64,000 nt of DNA from Taxawa tesnikishii (nom. ined.) (lineage: Eukaryota; Ascomycota; Dothideomycetes; Dothideales): assembly GCA_030247885.1 (NCBI GenBank), contig JAPDRO010000007.1, forward strand, positions 565,501 through 629,500, in the 5' to 3' direction. The notes beneath the pieces are model-generated. The model saw only the letters and a list, made by a program, of their open reading frames with translations. It had not been told where the DNA came from and made no database searches. This document shows positions 44,985-55,589 of this stretch, in pieces (the first letter of the stretch is position 1; every line of letters starts with the position of its first letter). The translations under genes and the position numbers were made by a program.

Positions 44985-45845
44985 ATGTCGCGCCCAGAAG
45001 ACCTTCTTCCGCCTGACCTCTTCTACAACGATGTCGAGAGCCGCAAATACACGACCAACTCCCGCATAAAGAATATCCAAGCGCAAATGACGCACCGCGC
45101 CCTCGAGCTCCTCGATCTGCACGAGCCTTCCCTCATATTAGACGTCGGATGTGGCTCTGGTCTTTCGGGTGAAATCTTGTCTCAAGTGGAAGAAGAGGAG
45201 GGTGGTCCGCACATATGGATAGGCATGGATATCTCTGCATCAATGCTGGCGCAGGCGATCGAGAGGGACACAGAGGGCGACATGTTTCTTGCGGACATGG
45301 GGCAGGGAGTTCCGTTCCGGCCGGGAACCTTCGATGCTGCGATCAGTATCAGTGCAGTACAATGGCTTTGCAATGCCGAAACCTCCGATGTGAGTCCGGA
45401 AGGAAGGTTGAAGAGATTCTTCGACGGGTTGTACGCGAGCTTAAGACGAGGAGGAAGAGCGGTCTGCCAGTTCTATCCAAAGAACAAGATACAGAGAGAC
45501 ATGATAAGTTCGGCCGCTGTCAGGGCTGGTTTCGGAGCGGGTATACTGGAAGATGATCCCGACACCAAGAACGCGAAGCTCTACCTAGTGCTTACGGTCG
45601 GCGGCGGGAATCTTGGCAGCGGGCAAGAGGGAGGAGGTGACATTACTGGAGTCGTCAAAGGCATGGATGGCGTGGACGTGATGGATGCTCGAAGGAAGGG
45701 TGAGGAAAGGAGAAGGAGGGACAAAGTGGACAAGAAGGGAAGTAAAGGATGGATATTGAAGAAGAAAGACCAGATGGAAAGGAAGGGCAAGGTGGTGAAG
45801 GCGACCTCCAAATATACGGGTAGGAGAAGGAAGGTGGCATTCTGA
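44985..45845 (+). CDS. BUD23: 18S rRNA (guanine-N7)-methyltransferase Bud23
   Basis: 286 residues, intronless. It begins MSRPEDLLPPDLFYNDVESR and continues KYTTNSRIKNIQAQMTHRAL, the family signature. The SAM-binding motif LILDVGCGSGLSGEIL starts near residue 50, followed by GMDISASMLAQA and DAAISISAVQWLCNAE. The basic tail (KKGSKGWILKKKDQMERKGK, SKYTGRRRKVAF) is the conserved C-terminal extension. Bud23 with Trm112 methylates the 18S rRNA guanine equivalent to yeast G1575 and is needed for 40S export. An acidic/Gly-rich insert (GGGNLGSGQEGGGDITG) before the tail looks lineage-specific. No frame break. Confidence 0.95.
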   Translation: MSRPEDLLPPDLFYNDVESRKYTTNSRIKNIQAQMTHRALELLDLHEPSLILDVGCGSGLSGEILSQVEEEEGGPHIWIGMDISASMLAQAIERDTEGDMFLADMGQGVPFRPGTFDAAISISAVQWLCNAETSDVSPEGRLKRFFDGLYASLRRGGRAVCQFYPKNKIQRDMISSAAVRAGFGAGILEDDPDTKNAKLYLVLTVGGGNLGSGQEGGGDITGVVKGMDGVDVMDARRKGEERRRRDKVDKKGSKGWILKKKDQMERKGKVVKATSKYTGRRRKVAF

Positions 45846-46879
45846 GATGGTTCCGCGAAGAGCCCGAGAGTACACTACGTGGTCGGTATGGGCTGGTCGG
45901 CACAGGCGTTTCGTTGCCGGATCAGAAGAGGTGGTTTATGAACAATGATACCCCAAAAAAGCAATGATATATCCAGAGCGCATTTCGCTACTAATCTAAT
46001 ATTCAACGACATCTCGCCAAAAGAATCACATTGCTGAGCTTTTGAGCTGTAAATGAATGTAAACACGGGCGACAAACCGCGATCCTTGCAGAAAGCAACT
46101 GATGATACGGCTGACGATCCAACAGGTTCATCGTGAGCAGGACTCTTCGGACCTTTCTCCTGCCGTCATGGCAATTTCGTACGTGCAATGCCCCATGTTA
46201 GAATCTGGCTCGGCAAAATCATGAGATACGCAAGAAAAGGCCGTGTTTGTTCTTTGTCCCATGGTTCGAATCTTCCTGACGAGAATCTTTCTTTCCACCT
46301 TGATCCCGTTTATCGAGCCCCGCCACCGGTACGTGGGTACCTACCCAAGCCTCCAAAGTACCCACGCCCCTCCTGATTCTAGCCTTGAATACATGTAAAA
46401 GTCTATAGGCTCCTGTCCAATGCTCGACGAGAACAGCCGCTGATAGGAGCCAGACGCCTCTAGATCTACGGGCAGTTTCTCTTGTACTTATCGTAGAAGC
46501 GCCACGTAATTGGGGCGGCAGTTGATGGAGGCGGCATCCTTATTCATAACGAACTAGGCGTGCTGCTCGTGTCCGGGCAGTTGGAGCGCCAACTCACTCG
46601 ACCAAAGTTCCGAGCCCGTAGTACTTTTATCGCTGCAGCTGTCCACGAAGGACAGTTACACCATGGCCTCCATCGCGTTCAGGGTATATAAAGCGGAGCG
46701 GCAGCAATGCCTTTGCGTTATCATAACAGTCAGTTAGCTATGGCTACTGACTGTCGAGAGCACCCTTTCCAGATCATTCTTAGCGTCTTCCATCGTCATC
46801 AATCTTCATTATCCTACATGGCAAACCTCCTCAACCCATTCTCCAACCCGCCTCGTCCTGAGATTCCGTCTTCCGATTC
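45846..46879. other. Convergent intergenic region with an orphan core promoter
   Basis: About 1 kb between the BUD23 and SET-like stops. The first two thirds show no feature. From 46685 a TATATAAA box and a pyrimidine-rich leader run toward 46818 (next entry). Confidence 0.6.
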
Positions 46880-46883
46880 CTAG
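46685..46883 (+). promoter_or_regulatory. TATA box, pyrimidine-rich leader and 21-codon ORF
   Basis: TATATAAA at 46685-46692 is followed about 130 bp later by ATG at 46818 in the context CCTACATGGC, after a C/T-rich leader (46765-46815). The ORF encodes 21 residues and ends in TAG at 46881-46883, overlapping the stop of the opposite-strand SET-like gene. It resembles the 5' end of a well-expressed fungal gene, but no gene body follows. Confidence 0.4.
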
Positions 46884-49584
46884 TCTTCATCCATGATCTC
46901 ACCCTCCTCCATCTCCATGGTCGCATCGTCGAGCATCTTGTCCTCGTCCTCGTATCCGACCATGCCACTGTTCTCCTCCTCCTCGCACGCCATATTGCCG
47001 TCATCTCCCTCGAACGTCATCATCGTATCCGCAACGTCCGCTTCCTCCGACCCTTCCTCGATGCCAGAGTCATCTTCCGCCTTGTAGACCGCAAGCTCAG
47101 CCTGAGTCGCCGATCTGATCTCCCGAGAAGCGAGTATCAGCGGCGTACCTTCAGTGATACAAACGACCTGATCCTCATCCATCGGCGTTACGCGCCCGAT
47201 TGGCGATGGAGGCGTGGAGTTCAGAGTCATGCGACTGAAGCTGGAGACTTTGCTATTCTCTTTCTTCGCAGCCTCGCGTCTGGCGGCAAGGGGAAGACAG
47301 AGGACTCTGCCGCCGCTGAAGCCGACGAGCTCGACGTTCGCATCAGAGACATCACTAGCGACGGACAGGAGACTGCAGAGGGGGTGAAGGCTGGCGTGCC
47401 AGATGGTCTTTCTCTCTTTCACTTCGCCGAAACTTGAAGGTGCGGATGACGTGAAAGACGTTTGCTGTGCAGCATTGGGAGCTCTGGTGAACCCAGAGCT
47501 GGAGCTAGGAGAGGAACTCTCGGGGCTGCTGTTATCGGCATCGTCTGCGGATGTAGTGCTAATGATCTTGCCGTCCGCATCGTATGCGATCGTCCAGCGC
47601 CAGGTACTGGACACCCGCATATGTGTGCCGATCAGGTACAGCAGCTTGTTGATGACCAAGCCATCGGAGCGCTGGAGTTGGAGGACAGAGTCAGGCTTGG
47701 TAGGGAAGCCATCAATGGCCTGCAAAAGCTGCAACGGCAGGACGACATGGGAGAGGTACGACCAAGCCACTACACACTTCTGCTCTGAACCGTCTGCCGG
47801 CGGAACTCCAGGAATGTCACAGGCGTCCAGGAGCTTGATGGCTGAAAGATCAAGCGGGTCGATCAATTCTTCGCCAGCCCAGCTCAGTAACTTCATTAGC
47901 AGCAGTGTCTGCAGAAGGCGCACATGGAATGGCGGTATGTCTGCATGGTCTTTGTCAAGATGGGTCTGGGCCATGTACTTTTTCAATCCATTTCTGTTGC
48001 ACAGGTGAGCATGGTGCATCCGCATAGCACGCTTGTGACAGTTGGATGAGCAGTAGTGAACATCTCCGTTACAGGCGGTGCAGATATGCAGGTCGGCGTC
48101 TGGCAGGTTATCTGGTGAGCTATAACGGGAGCCTCTGGGACTCAAAGCATTCGCAGGATGCTGATCAAACTTCACTGGAGTCTCCGGAAACCCTTCTGCC
48201 ATCCAATTGGCGATTTGAATAGCTTCTTTGGCTGCGATTCTGCTCTCGTCGAGCACCGGACTCTTGATGTGTTCGTCCACATTAAGGCTCGACAAGTCTT
48301 CATCCGGTGATCTTAGTGAGGGTGACGCGGGCTCTTTGGTCTTGACGTGGTAAATGCGGTCCCACAATTCTTCTGGTGTGTCCAAACGCGCATAGCAAGC
48401 ATCGCAGTAATTGATGCCGTCGCCCGCGTTTGCCGTAGACACGTACAAGGTCGTCGCTTCGGTAAAGATGATATCCGATGGGCGTATATCCTCTTTGCTA
48501 CAAGCGTGAAGCCTGCCGATGTCTCTGGTTTGATGATGGCGATCTTTGCATGAGCATCGAAGTTGCAGCGAATGATCTCGTTTAACCGTTGAACGCGGGC
48601 AAGATCTACGTCGTCACGACGCATCTTGTTCCTCATATCCCTCGGCACACACCGCGTTTCTAGAAGGGCGCGAAGTCCACTGGGCGTATGCGATACCAAA
48701 GCATCTTCTGAGGTAAACATGCTTTCAATGTCGAACATTATGTCATTCCCGAGCTTATTCAATTGACGAAGCTGGGATATATGCGTTAGCGAGTTTTTAT
48801 CCGATAGTAGAGCAATGCGGCGTGTCCAACAATACAACAGTCAGTGCTGTGAGTGCGTGTGAAGTTGGCATGGTGAGGCATTCCAGCAAGCAACGGACCT
48901 CTGGGGCGATGACTAACTGGAAATACAAGAGCAGTGTTTGAGAATGCTGGTAAGACTCACATCGTCAGCCCAGCAGGCAGCACCCAGTCCAGCATCATTC
49001 ATATCCAATGCGCTCTTGATTGCTCCACCGCCACACTTGGCAAGCGAGAAAACCAGCCTGTAAAGAGCCTTGCATTTAGCATCGTGAGTGGGATGGATGA
49101 AACCGTCGGGCTCTTTCGTGCGCGGTCGGAGTGAAGCGCGCTGAGAGATGCTAAGACGCCCTAGGTTCGCTTGAAGGGATACGCTGGGACAGCCCGGATA
49201 CGAGTACTTTTCTACATCGATGGTGAGGCGTCCAGGGTATGTTGCCAAGCGAGGCATTCGGAGGAATGTGGGTATCCTTGTCCACTTCGCATGCTTGTGC
49301 TTAGCGAGCAGACAGAGTTCCGCATAGGAGTAGATCTGTCTGGCATGGACATTGTTGGTTTCTCCCATCTCGGCATACAAACTGGCGATGAGTGCTCTTT
49401 GCGAATCAATGGCTGCGAGCTCAGGCAGGTCAAGCACGAGGTAACAGAGCGCTCGGTTGAGGAAGGCGGCCGGATGTCCGGGATCGATGTCGGTGAGAAT
49501 CTCAGTGTAGATCTCTAAGGCCTTCTTTGTACGTCCTTCGCACAAGAGGATATTGGCGCGTTCTAAGGGGGTCACATCAGCCAT
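46880..49584 (-). CDS. TPR / split-MYND / divergent SET-like protein
   Basis: 865 residues after removing introns 48917-48960 and 48772-48835. The N-terminal TPR-like repeats read ERANILLCEGRTKKALEIYT and AAFLNRALCYLVLDLPELA. A SET-like start follows (KIAIIKPETSAGFHACSKED, IIFTEATTLYVS). A zinc module is split: YCDACYARL, then about 105 residues, then ICTACNGDVHYCSSNCHKRA and HHAHLC. The usual SET motif NHSCxPN is not found; the region WHASLHPLCSLLSVASDV may replace it, and LILASREIRSATQAELAVYK resembles the SET C-terminal strand. It may therefore be an inactive or very divergent methyltransferase. The C-terminus is highly acidic (EEEENSGMVGYEDEDK). One base is missing near 48506-48510. Confidence 0.7.
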
Positions 49585-50166
49585 GTTCTTCTCGTCACGT
49601 TCGGTTAGTGATCCCGAGTGTGGCGGCGTTGACGAGGGCGATGGCAGCAGCGAAACGGCGTGTGTATGTATGCGATCAGGTTGGAGCTAGCTAGACGACC
49701 ATGTCAAGTTGTTAAGTTGTGCTATGTAAGTGAAGCTAGGTGGACGGGGGTGAAAGTGAAAGTGTCGACGCGTGCGCGGTCAGACGCCGTGTTTCGGGTT
49801 GTGCTGTGAGTTTCGTCGACGAGGTCGACAGGGACGCGTCCCCTTATGTCATTCCTTCCCTTTCTGGAAGGCACGCGATTTGCAAGTTACGGATCCATAC
49901 CCACAGTTTGCCTTTCCACTCCTCCTCGCTCAAATACACCTGGTGCGAAGGTGTCTGGCTGTGAGGGACGCTCGTGCACGCGCAGCACGGAACAAACATA
50001 TTGTGGTGCCAAGTCAGCGTAGAGTGGAGGGCTTGCAGAGGAAAGTGGACGCGGGCGCTGACTTTTTACGGATGAGCCGCGAGCCCACTATCTGACACAG
50101 CCATCATGCCCGTAGAACGCCAACGCCATGCCAAGCTAAACATCGATGCTTCACGTCTGCGTCTTC
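49585..50166. other. Intergenic, MFS 3' end to SET-like gene promoter
   Basis: 582 bp. It should hold the promoter of the SET-like gene (minus strand). No motif or gene recognised. Confidence 0.5.
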
Positions 50167-52074
50167 TCAGAGCTTGACCTTTGTCCGCCTTCGGATCGCC
50201 TCTCCGTATTTGTAGAACAAGACTGGGATCGGCACTAGCGCCAGGGCAATAAAGCCGATGAGACTACATGTGGTCAGCAAGCCGGTCTGGTCTTCGAAAT
50301 AGTAAGAACTAAACCCACCTGTTACCCCAGCCCAGACCTAGCGCATCGTACATCCGCAGGCCACACAGTGGCAAGATCGCTCCGACGATCGATCGCAAAA
50401 CAGTGTTCGCCGCAATTGCAGACGCCGCATGAATGGTGAATGCATCGACGAGATATGTCTGAATGCACATGAACAACCCTATCATACCAATTCCGACAAG
50501 GAGTGTGCCGAAGAGGGGCAGAGCCCACTGGACGTGCTTGTCGGCACCCCATCCGTAGATGAAAAGACCTGCAGGAATGAAAGGTCCGGCGATGATGAGA
50601 GGTGGAAGTCTGTACTCAGGCTTCATTTCGCCGCCATTCTTGGCTGCAAGACGCAGAGACAGCTTGTCGGAAACGGCGCCGAGGACGACCAGGCCAAGGA
50701 GCATGCCGATGCCGGTACCGATATACACAAGGCCAACGTTGCTTTCAGTGAATCCGTAATAATCGATGAAGACGAAGGTGAAAGTTGTGAAGAGCAAGTA
50801 CCTGTTAGCAAGACACGGTTAGTGCGCTGCTAATCGCCGATGCGTCATGCCAACTCACATGATGCCATATGCTACCGCCATATATACCGACATGGCAGCA
50901 ACGATAGGAGAAAGAAGGAGCATCTTGGTTGGGCGGACGATGGAACGCTTGAAGAGATCGCGAGGTGACAAGCCATTGTCAAGTTTAGAGTGCAGTGCGG
51001 TATTGCCTGTCTCTTTTCGTAGCTTGGCTGCTTTACGAGCAAGCAGTACGGGCGCATACGTTTCGCGTGTGAAGAAAAAGCAGCAGATGCAGCACACGCC
51101 AGACTAGGAGCAACAGTCAGTACTGGAATCTTTCTGAATCGCAAGTGCTGCAGCAACACTCACTACAATCGCAAGCGTCCAGAAGACCCATCTCCAACCT
51201 GCCGCCACGGAGAGATAACCGCCAGCGACAGGTCCAATGACAGGTCCAAGCAGGGGGCCAATTGCCCATATGGCCATGGCTCCGCCTCGCTTTTGTGGCG
51301 CGATCATGTCTGCAATGGTGCCGCTTCCGATGGTAATGGGTGCAACGCCAAAGGCGCCCGCAAAGAATCTGAAGACGCAGAGCTGAGCCATGTTTTGCGC
51401 AAGCGCACACGCAACGGTAACTGTTTGCTGTTAGTGCGGATGTGTGCCGGCGGCAAGGGTGACTTACAGATGATGAAGAGAGCATTGCAGATGGTATATA
51501 TCCAGTAACGGCCATAGAGTTCACTCATTGGCGCAACAGCCAACGGGCCGAAAGCGAAACCGAGAATGTACACCGAAACGACAAAAGAAGCAAGTGTCGC
51601 CGAGTCGGTTTTGAAGTCTCTCATCACCTCAGGCACACCGGGCGCGAACATGGAGGACGCGAGAGGCGTAACCAGCGTGAGAAGGGAGAGAATGGCGATG
51701 TGGATGACTTTGACCTTGCCACTGAAGTTCATTGGGTTCGCCGGGTCATCAGGACCATCCCAGTCCACCACGTCTGGGTCTGCCGCCGTCGGCTCTACTG
51801 TTGAAGATGGCTGACATTCTTCGATATCTGCAGTGTGGGTGATCTTGGACTCTTCGACAGTGGAGGAGTTGACTGAGCCTGGCTTTCCTCCTTTCTCCAG
51901 ATCTCTGTCGGCGGATCCCGAGAACGAGTCTGCATCCTTTGCGGAGTCTTCCGCTACGAAACCGGCGTTCGAAGGAATATCGGCGTCATGACCTTCCTGC
52001 CACGCGAGCTCGATAATCTCTTTCTCATTGTATGGGGTAGCAGACGCTGAGTCTGGCGACCGCGGCGCAGACAT
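50167..52074 (-). CDS. MFS drug:H+ antiporter-type transporter (DHA1 family)
   Basis: 562 residues over five exons; introns 51421-51467, 51104-51163, 50802-50858 and 50264-50318 keep frame exactly. A hydrophilic, acidic N-terminus of about 130 residues ends in [20 protein letters not shown], typical of the polyamine/multidrug branch. Then come about 12 membrane segments with [10 protein letters not shown] (motif A region), [20 protein letters not shown] and [17 protein letters not shown], the antiporter motif C. The second half has [20 protein letters not shown] and [21 protein letters not shown] plasma-membrane exporter of small organic compounds or polyamines is likely; the substrate cannot be told. 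No frame break. Confidence 0.92.
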
Positions 52075-53070
52075 TTTGTACTACACAGGCAAAAGCCATG
52101 TTAGCCACTAATTTGCGGCACATGTTTGCCAAAGCGTGTTCCTATAGTCCCAGATATTGGACAAGGGAGGACGGATTGGGACCAAAGAGATGGAAGGGTG
52201 AGACTGGGTGCTTACATGTACCAAAGTTTCCTATCGGGGAAAAGTCGATGCGGGGATGTGTTGCGCTGCCCAGAACGTGTAGAGCGAGTGGGGTCTTGGC
52301 TTAACTCAATTCCACAGTCGCAGTTCAAGGCTCTTCTGCTGTTGTGAGAGAAGGATGAAGAAGCTACCTATGTCCACTAATGTCGGGCAAGCGACTGTTT
52401 ATCAGGCCGTCGTCCACGGCTGCTTGTACCACTACATGCTCGCGGGGATAGCGAGTGCATAAACGGAACGCGGAGCTCGTCCCCATGCCATGCTGACTTT
52501 CGGGAAGGGTTATGCTTGATTTGTGCAGATTATGCAAATAGGGTTCGGATTTAAGAGCTTCCGCGGTGCAAACGATGCAGCTACTGGATTCCAGACTGAC
52601 GGGACTTCAAGCTACCCCAAGCCTCGGTGAATCGGCAAGTGCACATGGCGCCCACAGCTGAGCATGCACCCGCATGCCCACGGCTGAATGAACGACCGAC
52701 ATCTTTTATGAAGGTAACGGTCTGACTCGTTGGATGAAAGAGTTGAACAGGTGTGCATAATCTGTAACCGGATGGAAGACCTACCGTAATTTGATCGGGA
52801 TCGAGACAACCGCAATGCTATGCACATAAGGCAGGAAAGAGTGAAAGACACGAGGGGTCAAGGATGCACGTACAGTACATGTGTAGTTACACGGACACAG
52901 CAAGCACCGATACTCCGTGTGCAGAAGATGATCGAGTCGACATTCCTTATCAAGATTCATTTATATGGCCAAAAAGCATCCCTGGTGAGTTGACGCCTCC
53001 GCCGCTTGAGTCATGCTGTCGAGACCGAGATCAACGGCAGCTCGACCAGCCACGAACAACCGCGAGGCCT
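52075..53070. other. Intergenic, acyl-CoA ligase 3' end to MFS promoter
   Basis: About 1 kb holding the MFS promoter. Open frames are short and lack coding bias. No repeat seen. Confidence 0.55.
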
Positions 53071-54838
53071 CTACAACTTCGCTCTGGGGCGATCCTCTTC
53101 TTCTTGTGCCTTGACCTTGAGCACACGCCTAAGGATCTTGCCGCTGACACTCTTGGGTATCTCGTCAATGAATCTCACGCCACCCCTTAACCTCTTGTGC
53201 TGCGCCACCTTACTGGAAAGCCACTGTACAATCTCGTCCTCCAACTCCTTTCCTGCCTGAACACCCTTCCGCGGCACAACGTACGCTCTAGGAACCTCAG
53301 TCGCCAAGTCCTTTTGAATATACCCAACACCGCGACATCGTCAATCTTGTCATGGCTCGTCAGAAGTCCCTCTAGCTCTGCAGGGGTACCTGGAAGCCCT
53401 TGTACTTAATAAGCTCCTTGACACGATCGGTGATATAGAAGTTGTTATCCTTGTCTTGGTAGCCGACGTCACCGGTCTTGAAGTATCCATCGTCAGTGAG
53501 GGCGTTCTTTGTCGCTTCGGGGTTGTTGTGGTAACCCTTGAAGATGTTCGGGCCCTTGATCCAGAGCTCGCCAACCTCTCCAGCAGGCACTTCTTTCTCC
53601 TCCGGCGACATGTACTTGGCGGTCATGTTAGGCAACAGGGTACCAACGGCGCCAATGGTGGAGTACCACACCTCCCAAGGCTGGGTGTGAGTAGTAGGAC
53701 TGGTTTCGCTGAGACCGTAGCCTTGCTTTACCTTCAGCTTCGTTCGTTGGTGCACAGCATCCACAAGCTCCTTTGTCAAGGGTGCAGCGCCGGAATTCAA
53801 CATGCGAATAGAGCTCAGGTCGTATTTTTCTACGACCGGGTGCTTGCTGAGAAGCAGCACGACTGGCGGTACGACGTAGCTGAAGGTAATCTTCTCTTCT
53901 TGTACGAAACGGCAGAAGTCCTCGATGTCAAACTTGGGCATCACGACGACTTTGTAGCCATTCCACATGCTTTGGTGCAGAATGACAGTGAGACCTGCAT
54001 TCCATGTAAGTGCTTGTTCCTCTTGTAATGTGTTCCCGTAAACGTACCGTAGATGTGGAAGAATGGCAAGAACGCCAATATGCTGTCTTCTGACGTCAGG
54101 TGCGACTTCTCTCCCGAAGTCACCTGCAAAGTGTTTGCCACGATATTCCTGTGGCACAGCATGACACCCTTTGGGTGACCAGTCGTACCGCTCGAGTACA
54201 CAAGGAACGCTAGATCCTTCTCTGGATCCACCTTCGTCCGGCGGTATCTCGTCGCCCCGCTGGTGTTCCGGACACTGGTGAAGTGCTTGATCTTGCCCTC
54301 AGGATCCCTCTTGTCGCCTATCAGAATGATACGATCTTCTGGTATGCCAACCTGCTTAGCCGCCTTCCTGACAGTCTCAATTACGGGCCATTGAGTGACA
54401 ACAGCCTTTGCTCCGGAATCCTTGAGTTGAAATGCAAGCTCCTCTGCAGTGTAACCAGGGTTGGCCGGTGACACGATAGCCCCGGCCCAGTGTGCGCCCC
54501 ATGTTATCGCGGGTGTGTCAATGCAGTTGGGTGTGAAGAGGGAAAGCACGTCGCCTTTTCGCCAGTCCCAGAGCGCTTTGAGACCTTTACCAAAGTCTGT
54601 CGCGGTTTCTCTAACTTGTTTGTAGGTGTATGACCTTCTGGTGTACGGGTCAAGGAAGATCTCTGTCAAAGTCCACAGTCAGTCCTTGTTCCTCCCAAGC
54701 TCCACAACAGAGCAAGCTGCAATTAATAGAACACTCACCCTTGTCATCCGAGAACGGCTTCTCCTTACGCTCGAAAAGGAACGTCCACAAATCGACGTTT
54801 GGGATATCAATGTCTGGGTATGGGGAACCGCTAGGCAT
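53071..54838 (-). CDS. Peroxisomal acyl/aryl-CoA ligase (4-coumarate-CoA ligase-like)
   Basis: 546 residues over three exons (introns 54663-54738 and 53995-54047). The ANL-superfamily signature is clear: AMP-binding loop LVYSSGTTGHPKGVMLCHRN, then FFHIYGLTVIL, GYGLSETSPTT, GELWIKGPNIFKGYHNNPEA, and YFKTGDVGYQDKDNNFYITD. The C-terminal domain has GFQVPPAELEGLL and the catalytic lysine motif PKSVSGKILRR. It ends in AKL, a peroxisomal targeting signal type 1. It should couple an aromatic or fatty acid to CoA using ATP in peroxisomes, feeding beta-oxidation or side-chain shortening. Two single bases are missing at GGGG 53383-53386 and TTTT 53312-53315; adding them gives VPPAELEGLL and GIFKKDLATEVPRAY. 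Confidence 0.92.
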
Positions 54839-55589
54839 GGTGAGAGTGGACTGAGGGGTATTATGGAATGTCTGCAAGATACAGAGAAAACAAGTCTAGG
54901 AGGAAATCACAAGATTGATTTTTGAAAAGGTGACAGGCTCACATCGCCGAGGCATCTGTACAAACACCGTCATATCTCTACTTATTACCGAGAATACCGA
55001 CATTGATGACCGAACTCCCGTCGATAATCGCCCCGCAAAATGCGCTTGCGGAGATCTGCATCGCGTGGAGAATCGCTTGGAGCCGAGGCTGGTGCTTGTA
55101 GGGAGGTTTGAGCTTTCACCTACTCGAAAGGGCAATTGTTGTTAAAAGGCGCACGAGACTCTTTCTTTACTCTGCTTGCTGCTGCTGTTGCTTATAGTTC
55201 GTATTAGTTTCCCCAAGACTTCCCCAAGACTCATCTCCTTGTTATTTGCTTCGTTCTTGTACTTAGTTACTTCTGCATGTTTCTAACTAACTACAAGTCT
55301 ATACCGAGGTGCCGACGGGGTAAGAAAGTCGAATCGGGTAAAGCGCGGCGCCCTCTGTCCGACTTTCAGTTTGACAGTTAATCGGTTCGGTCAAAGGCAC
55401 ATATTAACATCTGCCAGTCTAGCCCAAGGGAATAGGTGTTCGTTTGTATGCTCTGCAGTCTGTGATATACACCGCAACTGAGAGATACAGTGGTATCCGC
55501 TCATTAATAACCCAAAGCGCCTTACTTTCCCTAACGCTGCACCCGCTGTTCAAATCTGTACAAACAAAGCGAAGATGGATAACGGATCC
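54839..55589. other. Intergenic, glycosyltransferase 3' end to ligase promoter
   Basis: 751 bp; promoter of the ligase gene on the minus strand. No gene or repeat recognised. Confidence 0.55.

Noticed and set aside
46263-46275. tRNA T-loop-like GGTTCGAATC
   Set aside because: The flanking stem does not pair and no acceptor or anticodon arm can be drawn.
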